Shown here one piece after another: positions 1 through 8,170 of a DNA stretch of 17,578 bases. Within the stretch, counting starts at the first letter, position 1. Each line of letters begins with the position of its first letter. The position numbers were made by a program, and so were the translations under genes. The DNA comes from an uncultured Paraglaciecola sp. Its GTDB lineage: Bacteria; Pseudomonadota; Gammaproteobacteria; Enterobacterales; Alteromonadaceae. The stretch is from NCBI GenBank assembly GCA_905479025.1, contig CAJQKX010000405.1, positions 1 to 17,578 on the forward strand, given 5' to 3'. The notes beneath the pieces are model-generated. The model did not search any database and was not told the DNA's origin. It saw only the letters and a program-made list of their open reading frames with translations.

Positions 1-2060
1 TTGGCCGTACTTTCCAGGAATCCATGCAGAAAGCCCTGCGTGGCCTTGAAGTTGGCGTTGCTGGTTTCGATCCAATCCTTACCTCAGAAATTGAAAATCC
101 GATGGCACAAATACACCGCGAGTTGGCCGTAGCAGGTCCGGATCGTATTTGGTATGTGGGTGAAGCATTCCGTCATGGCATGAGCCGTGATGAAATTTTT
201 GCACTGACCAAGATAGATCATTGGTTTTTGGTGCAGATCGAAGATTTAATCAAAGACGAACTCGCACTAGGGCAGTCGACCTTGAGCGCCCTTGATTTCA
301 ACAGCCTCTATCGCTTAAAGCGCAAAGGTTTTTCTGATCGCCGTCTAGCCGATATTTTAGGCACAAGCGAGACCGCTGTGCGCGAACTGCGTTATGAATT
401 AGCCGTACATCCGGTTTATAAGCGCGTCGATACCTGTGCCGCTGAATTCGCTACAGATACCGCGTATATGTACTCTACCTATGAGGAAGAGTGTGAAGCG
501 CGCCCCAGCGACAAAGATAAAATTCTTGTACTCGGTGGCGGTCCAAACCGTATCGGGCAGGGCATCGAATTTGATTACTGCTGTGTTCATGCGGCCTTAG
601 CCATGCGTGAAGATGGTTACGAAACCATTATGGTCAACTGTAACCCAGAGACCGTTTCAACGGATTATGACACCTCAGATCGACTGTTCTTCGAACCAGT
701 CACACTTGAAGATGTTCTTGAAATTGTCCGAATCGAAAAGCCCAAAGGTGTAATTGTACAGTTCGGCGGCCAGACGCCACTGAAACTTGCCCGTGCACTT
801 GAAGCAGCTGGCGTACCCATTGTTGGTACCACGCCAGACGCCATCGACCGCGCAGAAGATCGCGAGCGCTTCCAGCAAATGATCGACAAGCTCGGCCTGT
901 TACAGCCGCGTAATGCAACCGCTCGCAGCGCCGATCAAGCCGTAGAATTGGCCAAAGAAATTGGTTATCCCTTAGTAGTTCGACCCTCCTATGTATTAGG
1001 TGGTCGGGCCATGGAAATCGTCTACAAAGAAGACGAACTTCGTCACTATATGAAGACCGCAGTGCAAGTCTCTGATGACTCTCCAGTACTACTCGACTTC
1101 TTCCTCCCAAATGCCATTGAGATGGATGTGGATGCAGTCAGTGACGGCAAACAAGTCGTTATAGGTGCGATCATGCAGCACATTGAACAGGCCGGTATAC
1201 ACTCCGGTGATTCAGCCTGTTCACTGCCGCCCTACAGTCTCGACGAAGACATACAGAACGACATGCGTGAAGTGTGCAAAAAGATGGCCCTAGAACTCGG
1301 CGTTCGCGGCCTGATGAATGTGCAGCTGGCCCTGCAGGATGGCAAGATCTACGTTATCGAAGTCAACCCAAGAGCCTCTAGAACCGTTCCCTTTGTCTCC
1401 AAATGCATAGGTAAGTCACTGGCGAAAATTGCCGCCCGCTGTATGGTCGGCCAAACTCTTGAATCTCAAGGCTTCACCAAAGAAATTATTCCACCGTATT
1501 TCAGTGTTAAAGAAGCGGTCTTCCCGTTCAATAAATTCCCTGGAATAGATCCGATTCTCGGACCAGAGATGAAATCGACCGGCGAAGTCATGGGTGTAGG
1601 TGGAACCTTTGCCGAAGCCTATGGCAAAGCAGAACTAGGTGCCAGCGACGAAATTCCAACCAAAGGTACAGTCTTTGTCAGCGTCCGTGAGCGCGATAAA
1701 GAACAGGTTCCAGAGCTTGCTAAACAGTTGTCAGATCTCGGCTTTAAAATAGTCGCGACCAAAGGCACCGCTAACATTATCGAACAGGCAGGCATAGCTG
1801 TATCTCTAGTAAACAAGGTTCAGGAAGGCCGCCCGCATATTGTCGATATGATCAAAAGCGACAAAATTAATTTGATCATCAACACCACAGAAGGGCGCCA
1901 AGCGATTTCAGATTCCTCTGCAATCCGCTCAAGCGCAGAGCAGCATAGAGTTTATTACACCACCACTATGGCGGGTGGCAGCGCCGTATGCCAGGCGCTT
2001 AATTTCCGCGGCCCAACCACCGTGCGCCGCATCCAGACACTGCATAAGGAAATCGTATAA
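1..2060 (+). CDS. carB: Carbamoyl-phosphate synthase large subunit, 3' part (5' end outside window)
   Basis: The large subunit makes carbamoyl phosphate from bicarbonate, ATP and glutamine-derived ammonia for pyrimidine and arginine synthesis in the cytoplasm. The frame is open from base 3, reading [16 protein letters not shown], an internal segment of CarB. The ATG at 24 is therefore internal, and roughly 390 N-terminal residues of a protein of about 1,070 lie off the left edge. What remains is the end of the first ATP-grasp half, the oligomerisation domain, the complete second (carbamate-phosphorylating) ATP-grasp half and the C-terminal allosteric MGS-like domain. Landmarks include [63 protein letters not shown], and [10 protein letters not shown] followed by NTTEGRQA. 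No lesion is visible. The base composition is richer in GC than the polysaccharide genes downstream. The stop codon TAA shares its last base with the greA ATG. Identity is certain. Confidence 0.98.
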   Translation, partial: GRTFQESMQKALRGLEVGVAGFDPILTSEIENPMAQIHRELAVAGPDRIWYVGEAFRHGMSRDEIFALTKIDHWFLVQIEDLIKDELALGQSTLSALDFNSLYRLKRKGFSDRRLADILGTSETAVRELRYELAVHPVYKRVDTCAAEFATDTAYMYSTYEEECEARPSDKDKILVLGGGPNRIGQGIEFDYCCVHAALAMREDGYETIMVNCNPETVSTDYDTSDRLFFEPVTLEDVLEIVRIEKPKGVIVQFGGQTPLKLARALEAAGVPIVGTTPDAIDRAEDRERFQQMIDKLGLLQPRNATARSADQAVELAKEIGYPLVVRPSYVLGGRAMEIVYKEDELRHYMKTAVQVSDDSPVLLDFFLPNAIEMDVDAVSDGKQVVIGAIMQHIEQAGIHSGDSACSLPPYSLDEDIQNDMREVCKKMALELGVRGLMNVQLALQDGKIYVIEVNPRASRTVPFVSKCIGKSLAKIAARCMVGQTLESQGFTKEIIPPYFSVKEAVFPFNKFPGIDPILGPEMKSTGEVMGVGGTFAEAYGKAELGASDEIPTKGTVFVSVRERDKEQVPELAKQLSDLGFKIVATKGTANIIEQAGIAVSLVNKVQEGRPHIVDMIKSDKINLIINTTEGRQAISDSSAIRSSAEQHRVYYTTTMAGGSAVCQALNFRGPTTVRRIQTLHKEIV

Positions 2061-2536
2061 TGCAAAAGACTGCAATGACTGTCGAGGGTGAAATCGCCCT
2101 GCGAGAAGAGCTTGAGCATCTTATTAAAGTTGTTCGGCCGACCATTATTAAGGATATTGCCACAGCACGTGAACACGGCGACTTAAAAGAAAATGCCGAG
2201 TACCATGCAGCCCGTGAACAACAGAGTTTTACTGAAGGTCGAATTCAGAATATTGAAGGAAAACTGTCCAATATTCAGGTTATCGACATCAGCAAAGTCC
2301 CCCACGGTGATCGCGTTATATTTGGCTCTACGGTGACTATGATTAATCTTGAATCCGACAAGACAGTTAAATATAAAATCGTTGGCGATGATGAAGCAGA
2401 TGTCAAAGTGCTGAAAATCTCATACCAGTCGCCGATTGCACGTGCGTTAATGGGAAAAGAAATTGGTGAAGTGGTGGTGGTTAAAGCACCCAGTGGCGAT
2501 ATTGAGTATGAAATCGATAACGTTGAGTTTATATAG
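2060..2536 (+). CDS. greA: Transcription elongation factor GreA
   Basis: GreA binds the secondary channel of RNA polymerase and stimulates cleavage of backtracked RNA. The 158 residues match the length of E. coli GreA. An N-terminal coiled-coil hairpin (about residues 1-77) carries the tip sequence [18 protein letters not shown], with the acidic residues D41 and E44 that position the catalytic metal. The C-terminal FKBP-like domain contains [25 protein letters not shown] and a PSGDIEYEI strand. The start is supported by AAGGA at 2046-2050, inside the end of carB, nine bases before the ATG. The ATG overlaps the carB stop codon by one base (TAATG), so translational coupling to carB is likely. 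No clear intrinsic terminator is visible after the gene. Confidence 0.98.
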   Translation: MQKTAMTVEGEIALREELEHLIKVVRPTIIKDIATAREHGDLKENAEYHAAREQQSFTEGRIQNIEGKLSNIQVIDISKVPHGDRVIFGSTVTMINLESDKTVKYKIVGDDEADVKVLKISYQSPIARALMGKEIGEVVVVKAPSGDIEYEIDNVEFI

Positions 2537-2641
2537 TAAGGTTTGTCGTCTAGTGATCTAATAGAAGCTATCATCCAATACGCTTTTAAAGGGCTGGGGT
2601 GATGGATCTTTAATGAGTGGGTGTTAATTATTCGCTTAGTT

Positions 2642-2683
2642 AGTAATTAGTAAGCAGTAATTAGCAAGCAGTAAACAGTAAAT
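2642..2683. repeat. 14-bp imperfect tandem repeat, about three units
   Basis: The units are AGTAATTAGTAAGC (2642-2655), AGTAATTAGCAAGC (2656-2669, one mismatch) and a diverged AGTAAACAGTAAAT (2670-2683). The array lies immediately upstream of, and just touches, the promoter-like sequence ending at 2711. No function can be read from it. Confidence 0.75.
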
Positions 2684-2711
2684 TGCATAAAAAAATGCTC
2701 AGAATTATAAT
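2683..2711 (+). promoter_or_regulatory. Candidate promoter for the polysaccharide operon
   Basis: TTGCAT at 2683-2688 is followed, after 17 bases, by a perfect TATAAT at 2706-2711. The -35 box is weak (three of six consensus bases), but the -10 box and spacing are ideal for a sigma-70-type promoter. Transcription would begin near 2718, about 50 bases before the ops-like hairpin. This is the expected order for RfaH-controlled loci. It is a sequence match only. Confidence 0.45.
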
Positions 2712-2765
2712 CAAATATGAATAGGGTTTTATAGAATCCGTTCAGTTAGTGCCGACGAAATTGGT

Positions 2766-2784
2766 CAGGCACTGCGGTAGCCTG
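2766..2784 (+). promoter_or_regulatory. ops/JUMPstart-like element in a hairpin
   Basis: Bases 2773-2784 (TGCGGTAGCCTG) match ten of twelve positions of the enterobacterial ops element GGCGGTAGCGTG, including the whole GCGGTAGC core. They are preceded by CAGG, as in the longer JUMPstart sequence. CAGGC (2766-2770) and GCCTG (2780-2784) are perfectly complementary across a nine-base loop that contains most of the core. In characterised systems ops in the non-template strand recruits RfaH to paused RNA polymerase and suppresses termination through long polysaccharide operons. The location, upstream of ugd and in a long leader, fits this role. Whether the host encodes RfaH cannot be seen here. 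Confidence 0.5.
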
Positions 2785-2885
2785 TCTGCAGGTTAATAAA
2801 TCTAATTAAAATGTGGGTAGATTTTTTAATATTTGGGTTAAGTTAAGGCCTTGGCTTAGCCAGTTTGAATCTCGCTTTGCTATAT

Positions 2886-2917
2886 TTTCAGCCTTTCAGC
2901 CTTTCAGCCTTTCAGCC
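2886..2917. repeat. 8-bp tandem repeat, four perfect units
   Basis: TTTCAGCC occurs four times without mismatch at 2886-2893, 2894-2901, 2902-2909 and 2910-2917, followed by a partial TT. It lies in the non-coding leader about 275 bases before ugd. Perfect short arrays like this can change copy number by slippage. Here any effect would be on leader spacing, not on a reading frame. Confidence 0.9.
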
Positions 2918-3032
2918 TTGATTTGTCTTATTTCCCAGTAAAAATTTAGGTTTAAGATATTTGTTCATTATTTGAACGAATAGCTAATATTTCTGTATGG
3001 GTAATTTGAGTCGATACTAATTAACAGCAAGA

Positions 3033-3061
3033 TTTTCAGTGAATATCGACTTTTGTATAAA
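3033..3061 (+). promoter_or_regulatory. Weak candidate promoter close to ugd
   Basis: TTTTCA (3033-3038) and TATAAA (3056-3061) are separated by 17 bases, matching four and five of six consensus positions. If used, it would give a transcript with a leader of about 125 bases that lacks the ops-like element. AT-rich DNA yields such matches by chance, so this is tentative. Confidence 0.25.
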
Positions 3062-3192
3062 AAGACCCCTATCAGTTTTGAAATCAACATCTAACATCTG
3101 CCTGCTCTTTACATGTTGGTTTATTAATCGAAAAAGTTTATAAAGTTACAGGTATTCATTAGATTGACTGCCCCTATTGGATTTATTAAATA

Positions 3193-4362
3193 ATGAAAAT
3201 TGCCATCGCAGGTACCGGTTATGTAGGCCTGTCAAACGCCATGCTGTTAGCGCAGCATAATGAAGTGATTGCGGTTGATATTAATGCAGAAAAGATTTCA
3301 CTTTTAAATGATCAGCAATCACCTATTGTTGATACGGAAATTGAAGACTTTTTAAAAAATAAAAAACTAAATTTTACTGCAACCCTTGATAAGCAGCTAG
3401 CCTATAAGGATGCTGATTTTGTTATTATTTCTACGCCCACAGATTATGATGTAGAAACCAATTACTTTGATACCTCATCGGTAGAATCTGTAATCAAAGA
3501 TGTCATGGAAATTAATTCTGAAGCTGTGATGGTGGTTAAATCTACGGTACCAGTAGGTTTTACGCAACGTATTAAGCAAGAATTAAGTTGTCATAATCTA
3601 CTGTTTTCTCCTGAGTTTTTACGTGAAGGTAGTGCCTTGTATGATAATTTGCATCCCTCTAGGATAATTGTTGGTGAAATTTCAAAGCGTGCTGAAACAT
3701 TTGCAGCACTATTGGTTCAAGGCGCCGTCAAAGAAAATATCGATGTACTGTTTACTAATTCAACCGAAGCCGAAGCAGTTAAACTATTTTCGAATACGTA
3801 TCTTGCGATGCGAGTCGCATACTTTAATGAATTAGATACTTATGCCGAGTCACATGATTTAAATGCCCGTCAAATTATTAAGGGCGTCGGCTTAGATCCA
3901 CGTATTGGCGATCATTATAATAACCCGTCCTTCGGTTACGGTGGGTATTGTCTACCAAAAGATACCAAACAACTTCGCGCCAATTATGCGGATGTACCGA
4001 ACAGTATTATTGGCGCTATTGTAGATTCAAACACAGAGCGTAAAAACTTTATTGCAGACTCGATTTTAAAGCGTAATCCTAAATGTGTAGGTATCTATCG
4101 TTTGATTATGAAGTCAGGTTCGGATAATTTCCGGGCATCAAGTATTCAGGGAATCATGAAAAGGCTGAAAGCCAAAGGTATTGAAGTGGTAGTTTATGAA
4201 CCGGTTCTTGCCCAGACTGAGTTCTTCAATTCACAGGTAATAACTGGCCTTGATGAATTTAAAGCAATCTCTGATGTAATTGTGTCGAATCGTATGTCGG
4301 ATGAACTTTCTGATGTTGCGGGTAAAGTTTATACACGTGATCTGTTTGGCGCGGATGACTAA
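3193..4362 (+). CDS. ugd: UDP-glucose 6-dehydrogenase
   Basis: The enzyme oxidises UDP-glucose twice with NAD+ to UDP-glucuronate, a precursor for acidic surface polysaccharides. The 389 residues match the E. coli/Vibrio Ugd length class. Visible features are the N-terminal Rossmann motif [10 protein letters not shown] (residues 7-16), STPTDYD (80-86), [10 protein letters not shown] around residue 116, the catalytic-domain segment [10 protein letters not shown] (139-148), K197 in the [12 protein letters not shown] helix, and the catalytic loop [14 protein letters not shown] with C253, K256 and D257. The C-terminal UDP-binding Rossmann domain includes [18 protein letters not shown]. No strong Shine-Dalgarno sequence precedes the ATG. 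It is the first gene of the polysaccharide locus and is separated from the remaining genes by a decayed insertion scar. Confidence 0.97.
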   Translation: MKIAIAGTGYVGLSNAMLLAQHNEVIAVDINAEKISLLNDQQSPIVDTEIEDFLKNKKLNFTATLDKQLAYKDADFVIISTPTDYDVETNYFDTSSVESVIKDVMEINSEAVMVVKSTVPVGFTQRIKQELSCHNLLFSPEFLREGSALYDNLHPSRIIVGEISKRAETFAALLVQGAVKENIDVLFTNSTEAEAVKLFSNTYLAMRVAYFNELDTYAESHDLNARQIIKGVGLDPRIGDHYNNPSFGYGGYCLPKDTKQLRANYADVPNSIIGAIVDSNTERKNFIADSILKRNPKCVGIYRLIMKSGSDNFRASSIQGIMKRLKAKGIEVVVYEPVLAQTEFFNSQVITGLDEFKAISDVIVSNRMSDELSDVAGKVYTRDLFGADD

Positions 4363-5255
4363 GCAGTAAATTGATATATTTGGTATGGCGCACGGTATAT
4401 GCAATTAACGGTTTTTTTTCACTCCTATGTTTTCTGTGGTGTTTTTTGCATAAAACCGCACTATCAGTTATGTGGGATAGTTATATCTGTAGGGGATCAC
4501 CAGATAGTTAAAGTGAAGACGCATACTAATAGCCTTCAAATATAGGCAGTATAATAAAAATGTAGTACAGGTGTTGTAAATATTTCATAACGCTTTTGGT
4601 CTTAATTAATGCAACACTTGGCTAACTTCCAGTAAAAGTCAGCTGCGGTTGTAGGGAAATAAATAAAGAGTAAGTGATGCCTTTTGGAGCCAAACCAATG
4701 GGCGGAAGCGTGCCTAAGTAGCCTTAAAACTGAATGAAAGGGCGATTTACAAAGAACTTACAGCGTATTGGTGGTTCAATACAGATTGATACGAGGGTTT
4801 TGATTAATAGTGCTGGCCAACCCAAGGAGCAAGCTGCATTTAACCATTAACAGTAAGGTAGTTCAGCGTTATTGCATTAATCGGTATTACGGCCATCCTA
4901 AATCAGCATAAAAAAAAGTCATAACATGCCCTCATCATCGAAGTGTTTTGACGAGAAGCGACGACTGTGACAGGAGCAAGGTATAGCGTGGGAGTTTACG
5001 CAAATAACTTAAAGAGCTGTGGGCAGAGGCAGAACGCCAGAAGTCATTATCGAATAATATGTACAGTCAAGCTCAGCGCATCTTTTTTTAGCCAACCTTA
5101 GTTATATGCAAAAAATACAAGGTTCACCTTTGTAAAGCGCTTAGAGCTTAGTGCCTCCGTGTACTCTTTAGTAGTCAGTTTTACTGGACATGACCCGGTG
5201 GTTTTCTTTCTAGTCTATTTTTGTATAACCAGCAGTAAACAAACAGGGAAAAAAT
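4363..5255. other. Scar region with decayed coding-like debris, no intact gene
   Basis: About 890 bases between ugd and the dead transposase contain no intact gene. Several short stretches read like protein in changing frames. One runs around 4730-4790 and includes LNERAIYKELTAYWWFNTD before a stop. Another, near 5008-5082, includes LKELWAEAERQKSL. A hydrophobic one lies near 4870-4923. These frames are broken by stops, suggesting remnants of one or more lost genes or mobile elements, but I cannot assign a family. A T8 run at 4412-4419 follows ugd without a convincing stem before it. A 12-base word, GGCGGAAGCGTG at 4701-4712, resembles ops with one mismatch; it is discussed under rejected items. 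Confidence 0.5.
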
Positions 5256-6120
5256 ATGAGCCGGCCATTACGAATAGAATTCGCAGGTGCCCTTTACCAT
5301 ATAACCTTTCATGGTAATGGCAGAAAAAAATCTATCTTGAAGAAAGCGATTTTGAGCTGTTTCTTACGTCATTAAACGATGTTTGTGAACAGTTCCAATG
5401 GGTGATACATGCCTATTGTTTAATGTATAATCAGTATCACTTGCTGCTAGAAACACCCGATGGCAACCTGAGTAAAGGCATGCGGCCCATTACCTTAAAA
5501 AGAGCAACGGTGTTTTCACCCAATCAGTGAACAGAAAGCATCATCGAGTCGGGCATCTTTTTCAAGGTGGCTGTTTAAAGGAAATGCAAGCCATCTTAGT
5601 AGATAAAGAGTTTTATTTACTTGAGCTATGCCCATACATCGTTTTAAATCCGATTCGCGCGAAAATAGTTGATACACCCGATGTATGGCAGTGGAGCAGC
5701 TGGCACAATATGGTCGTAAAATAAGCATCCCCTAACTGGTTAGCAACCGATGCTTTATTAAGTCTTTTTGCTAAAAAACGCTCTGAAGCCATTGAATTGT
5801 ATGTTCACTTTGTTGAACAAGGTGTAAACAAAACAATTTGGGATGATTTACATCATCAAGTGTTTTTAGGTGACAATGCATTTGTAGAAAAACATCAGTT
5901 AATGCAAAAATTTCTCGAAGGGGATGTCTCTGTAATTCCCTTTAATCAACGAAGCGTTACGCCATTAACGTTAGATGAGCACCAACAGCAGTCATCAAAC
6001 CGCAACGAGGCAATAATAAAAGCCTGTCAATCGGGCGGTTGCACGATGAAGCAGATAGGTGAATGCTTTAGAATACACTATTTAGTGGGAAGCCGTATCG
6101 TCGCAGCAAGTAAAAAATAA
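5256..6120 (+). pseudogene. REP-associated tyrosine transposase (TnpA_REP/RAYT, Y1 family), decayed
   Basis: The reading MSRPLRIEFAGALYHITFHG is the typical N-terminus of this family, single-strand HUH nucleases linked to REP palindromes. Homology then continues in three frames. The first shift is at an A7 tract (5324-5330), after which the frame reads IYLEESDFELFLTSLNDV and HAYCLMYNQYHLLLETPDG. The second lies near 5490-5506, before NGVFTQ and RVGHLFQGG. An in-frame TAA follows at 5722-5724, beyond which the C-terminal region continues to a KQIGECFRIHYLV helix-turn-helix-like end. The metal-binding HUH pair, normally NHYH in this family, reads NQYH, and the usual VYTQ reads VFTQ, so the nuclease appears chemically dead as well as frameshifted. 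It sits between ugd and wzx, where it or its parent element probably inserted. Family identity is secure; the exact joins are approximate. Confidence 0.88.
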
Positions 6121-6143
6121 ATTCAAAATAACGGGGTGTTGTA

Positions 6144-7556
6144 ATGAAAAATGAAAGACATAGCCCTATGGCATACATCAAAAATTTAAAAAATACAGTT
6201 TTTTCTGAAGCACATAATACAAATACACCGGATGGCCGTACCAGAGAACGAACTAGAAGAATAGCGCACTCTGCTTTGGCTGCAATGGCAGCAAGATTTT
6301 CTAACATCTTTACAGGTTTGCTGACTGTCCCGGTAACCTTACCATATTTAGGTGTCGAGCAGTTTGGAATATGGATGGCGCTCACTGGCTTTATTGCATT
6401 TTTGTCATTTTCAGATTTAGGCTTAAGTATAGGTTTGCAAACAAAGTTGACCCAATGTCATGGTAAAAATGAAAAGAGTGAACCATCTTTTTTGATATCA
6501 TCAACATTAGCTTTAATAATATTGATTGCTTTAATATTGATTTTGGTAGGATATTTAGTCATCCCAAATGTAGGCGTTTCGAATATAATTCCTGTAGCAG
6601 AAAATAATAATCAAATACTTATAGCAACAACTCAATATCTTATTTATACATTTTCTTTTGGTCTTTTTTCAACAGTTTTTCAAAGGGTTTTTGAATCGTA
6701 TCAAGATGGTTTATATTCTAACTTGCTATTAGCTTTTGGTAGGGTGTTTAGTCTGCTAAGCGTTTATCTATGCGTATATTTTGAACTTTCATTACCTTTT
6801 CTTACAGTTTTTTTTATGGGGTGCCCTTTTTTATTTTTATTTGTTGGGGGAATAATGCTTTTAATTAAACGGCCTTGGTTAAGACCTAATATATCAAAGG
6901 TTAAACTTCGATATATTAAAGAAATTTTCAAGATTGGTTGTCTTGCAATGAGTGCGCAATTTGGAGCTTCGGTAATGAGTACAGGCCCCTTGTTAGTTTT
7001 AACAGCCCAATTTGGTGCCGCAGCAATTGTACCATTCGCACTAGCTCAAAGGTTATTTGGAATTGTTTCCATGATGTTAACAGTTGCTCTTGGTCCCTTA
7101 TGGCCTGCTTACGGTGAAGCAAAGCAAAGAGGTGATTGGGTGTGGATTAAGTCGACCCTAAAAAAATCAACTTATTTGTCTGCTTTAATAGTAATTCCAT
7201 TTTTTATTTTAATGTTGTTTTTTGGGCAACAGATTGTACTTATTTGGTCACAAAACAAAGCGGTTATACCTGAATTTGAACTCATTCTCGTTTGCAGTAT
7301 TTGGATGGTTTTACTTGCTGGTATTCGAATTGGTAGCATGTTTCTTAATGGTTTGGGTGAATTCAAAGGCCAGGCAATTTATGGTTTGGTACTACCTATA
7401 ACAGCTGTTATTTGTGGCATGCAGTTTTCCAATACGATTTCACTTATTGAAAATTTGTTACTAATGATTCTTATAGGTGAACTAACGCGATTAATTGCAA
7501 TGAAATTCGAGATCAGAAATATACTTCTAGGTAATCAAATAAATGATGTCAAATAG
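6144..7556 (+). CDS. wzx: Wzx-type polysaccharide flippase (MOP superfamily)
   Basis: This 470-residue integral membrane protein is predicted to translocate lipid-linked oligosaccharide repeat units across the inner membrane. After a hydrophilic N-terminus of about 35 residues comes the first conserved helix region, including NIFTGLLTVPVTLPYLGVEQ and then FGIWMALTGFIAFLSFSDLG, a pattern typical of Wzx/O-antigen flippases. Roughly twelve hydrophobic segments follow, with a helix bundle ending in basic residues near 250 (KRPWLRPN). GPLWPAYGEAKQRGD in the second half is another family hallmark. The ATG at 6144 is preceded by a GGGG-containing purine stretch at 6133-6136; an in-frame ATG nine codons in is an alternative start. 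The gene is markedly AT-rich and overlaps the acyltransferase downstream by 14 bases. Substrate specificity cannot be read from sequence; the symbol reflects role, not orthology. Confidence 0.92.
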   Translation: MKNERHSPMAYIKNLKNTVFSEAHNTNTPDGRTRERTRRIAHSALAAMAARFSNIFTGLLTVPVTLPYLGVEQFGIWMALTGFIAFLSFSDLGLSIGLQTKLTQCHGKNEKSEPSFLISSTLALIILIALILILVGYLVIPNVGVSNIIPVAENNNQILIATTQYLIYTFSFGLFSTVFQRVFESYQDGLYSNLLLAFGRVFSLLSVYLCVYFELSLPFLTVFFMGCPFLFLFVGGIMLLIKRPWLRPNISKVKLRYIKEIFKIGCLAMSAQFGASVMSTGPLLVLTAQFGAAAIVPFALAQRLFGIVSMMLTVALGPLWPAYGEAKQRGDWVWIKSTLKKSTYLSALIVIPFFILMLFFGQQIVLIWSQNKAVIPEFELILVCSIWMVLLAGIRIGSMFLNGLGEFKGQAIYGLVLPITAVICGMQFSNTISLIENLLLMILIGELTRLIAMKFEIRNILLGNQINDVK

Positions 7557-8166
7557 AGTGATATATTCAATTAGAACAGTCCGTTATGGTCTGAATTTAT
7601 ATAGCTCCAAATTGAAGTGCTTTTTTTCAACTAGATTTATGAAATTAAATTTTGTTTTCTGGGGGATCAGGTTAAAAGGGCAACAATCTTTTTTTGGAAA
7701 AACTTATTTGTGTTTCCATCCATCGTCAAAAGTTAAAATAGGGATTAACTGTACATTTAGATCTTCTTTTTTTTCTAATACAATTGGTCTTAAACAAAAG
7801 TGTTATATTTCAGCTGGGAAAAATGCACAATTATTTATAGGAAATGACTGTGCTTTTAGTGGCACGGTGATAAATGCAGATAAATCTATCATAATAGGAA
7901 ATAGAGTTTTTTGTGGAGCTAACGTGACGATTTGTGACAGTGATAGACATCCTTTAGATGCAAAATTACGTGTGCTCAATCATAAAGGTGAAGTTGGGTC
8001 CGTACGTATTGAAAATGATGTATGGCTTGGGATGAATGTTGTTGTTATGAAAGGGGTTGCAATCGGCAAAGGTACGGTAATTGCGGCAAACTCAGTGGTA
8101 GTAAAAGATATACCTTGTAATGTAGTTGCTGGTGGTATACCTGCTGTCGTATTAAAAGAAATATAA
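7543..8166 (+). CDS. Left-handed beta-helix (hexapeptide repeat) acyltransferase
   Basis: The 207-residue protein has a basic, partly hydrophobic N-terminus and a C-terminal left-handed beta-helix made of hexapeptide turns. These run from about residue 65 (VKIGINCTF) through IIIGNRVFCGANVTI, VRIENDVWLGMNVVV and VAIGKGTVIAANSVV to the closing GGIPAVVLKEI. H136 in DSDRHPLD is at the usual position of the catalytic histidine in CatB/Maa/WbbJ-like O-acetyltransferases. The likely role is O-acetylation of a sugar in the repeat unit, using acetyl-CoA. The first ATG (7543) lies inside the end of wzx, and a second ATG follows at 7546. AGGT near 7529 is a weak ribosome-binding site, so coupling to wzx is plausible. 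The exact acceptor and acyl group are unknown. Confidence 0.9.
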   Translation: MMSNRVIYSIRTVRYGLNLYSSKLKCFFSTRFMKLNFVFWGIRLKGQQSFFGKTYLCFHPSSKVKIGINCTFRSSFFSNTIGLKQKCYISAGKNAQLFIGNDCAFSGTVINADKSIIIGNRVFCGANVTICDSDRHPLDAKLRVLNHKGEVGSVRIENDVWLGMNVVVMKGVAIGKGTVIAANSVVVKDIPCNVVAGGIPAVVLKEI

Positions 8167-8170
8167 CCTT

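Larger units (their letters stand above)
2537..3192 (+). other. Non-coding leader between greA and the polysaccharide locus
   Basis: This 656-base stretch has no convincing open frame on either strand. It is AT-rich and holds, in order: a 14-bp imperfect tandem repeat, a promoter-like pair ending in a perfect TATAAT, an ops-like hairpin, an 8-bp tandem repeat and a second weaker promoter-like pair. These are listed separately. A long untranslated leader carrying an ops/JUMPstart element is the usual start of RfaH-dependent polysaccharide operons in enterobacteria and vibrios. Applying that here is inference. Confidence 0.7.

Noticed and set aside
24..26. ATG at 24 as the start of carB
   Set aside because: Family sequence (GRTFQES) continues upstream in the same frame to the window edge, so the ATG is internal.
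399..2574. Several minus-strand open frames across carB and greA
   Set aside because: They lie opposite strongly conserved coding sequence, show no family signatures of their own and have no start signals. They are shadows.
2642..2917. Short repeats in the leader as a CRISPR array
   Set aside because: Units are directly adjacent with no spacers and are only 8 or 14 bases long; no cas gene is present.
3164..3192. TTGACT and TAAATA spaced by 17 bases directly before the ugd ATG
   Set aside because: The -10 box would touch the start codon, so transcription would begin inside the gene.
4412..4419. T8 run after ugd as an intrinsic terminator
   Set aside because: I could not find a GC-rich stem immediately before the run.
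4701..4712. Second ops-like word GGCGGAAGCGTG, 11 of 12 matching
   Set aside because: The one mismatch replaces the loop T that RfaH reads in characterised systems, and the word lies in decayed coding-like debris without a leader-type context. Chance or coding origin is more likely, though it deserves the same conservation test.
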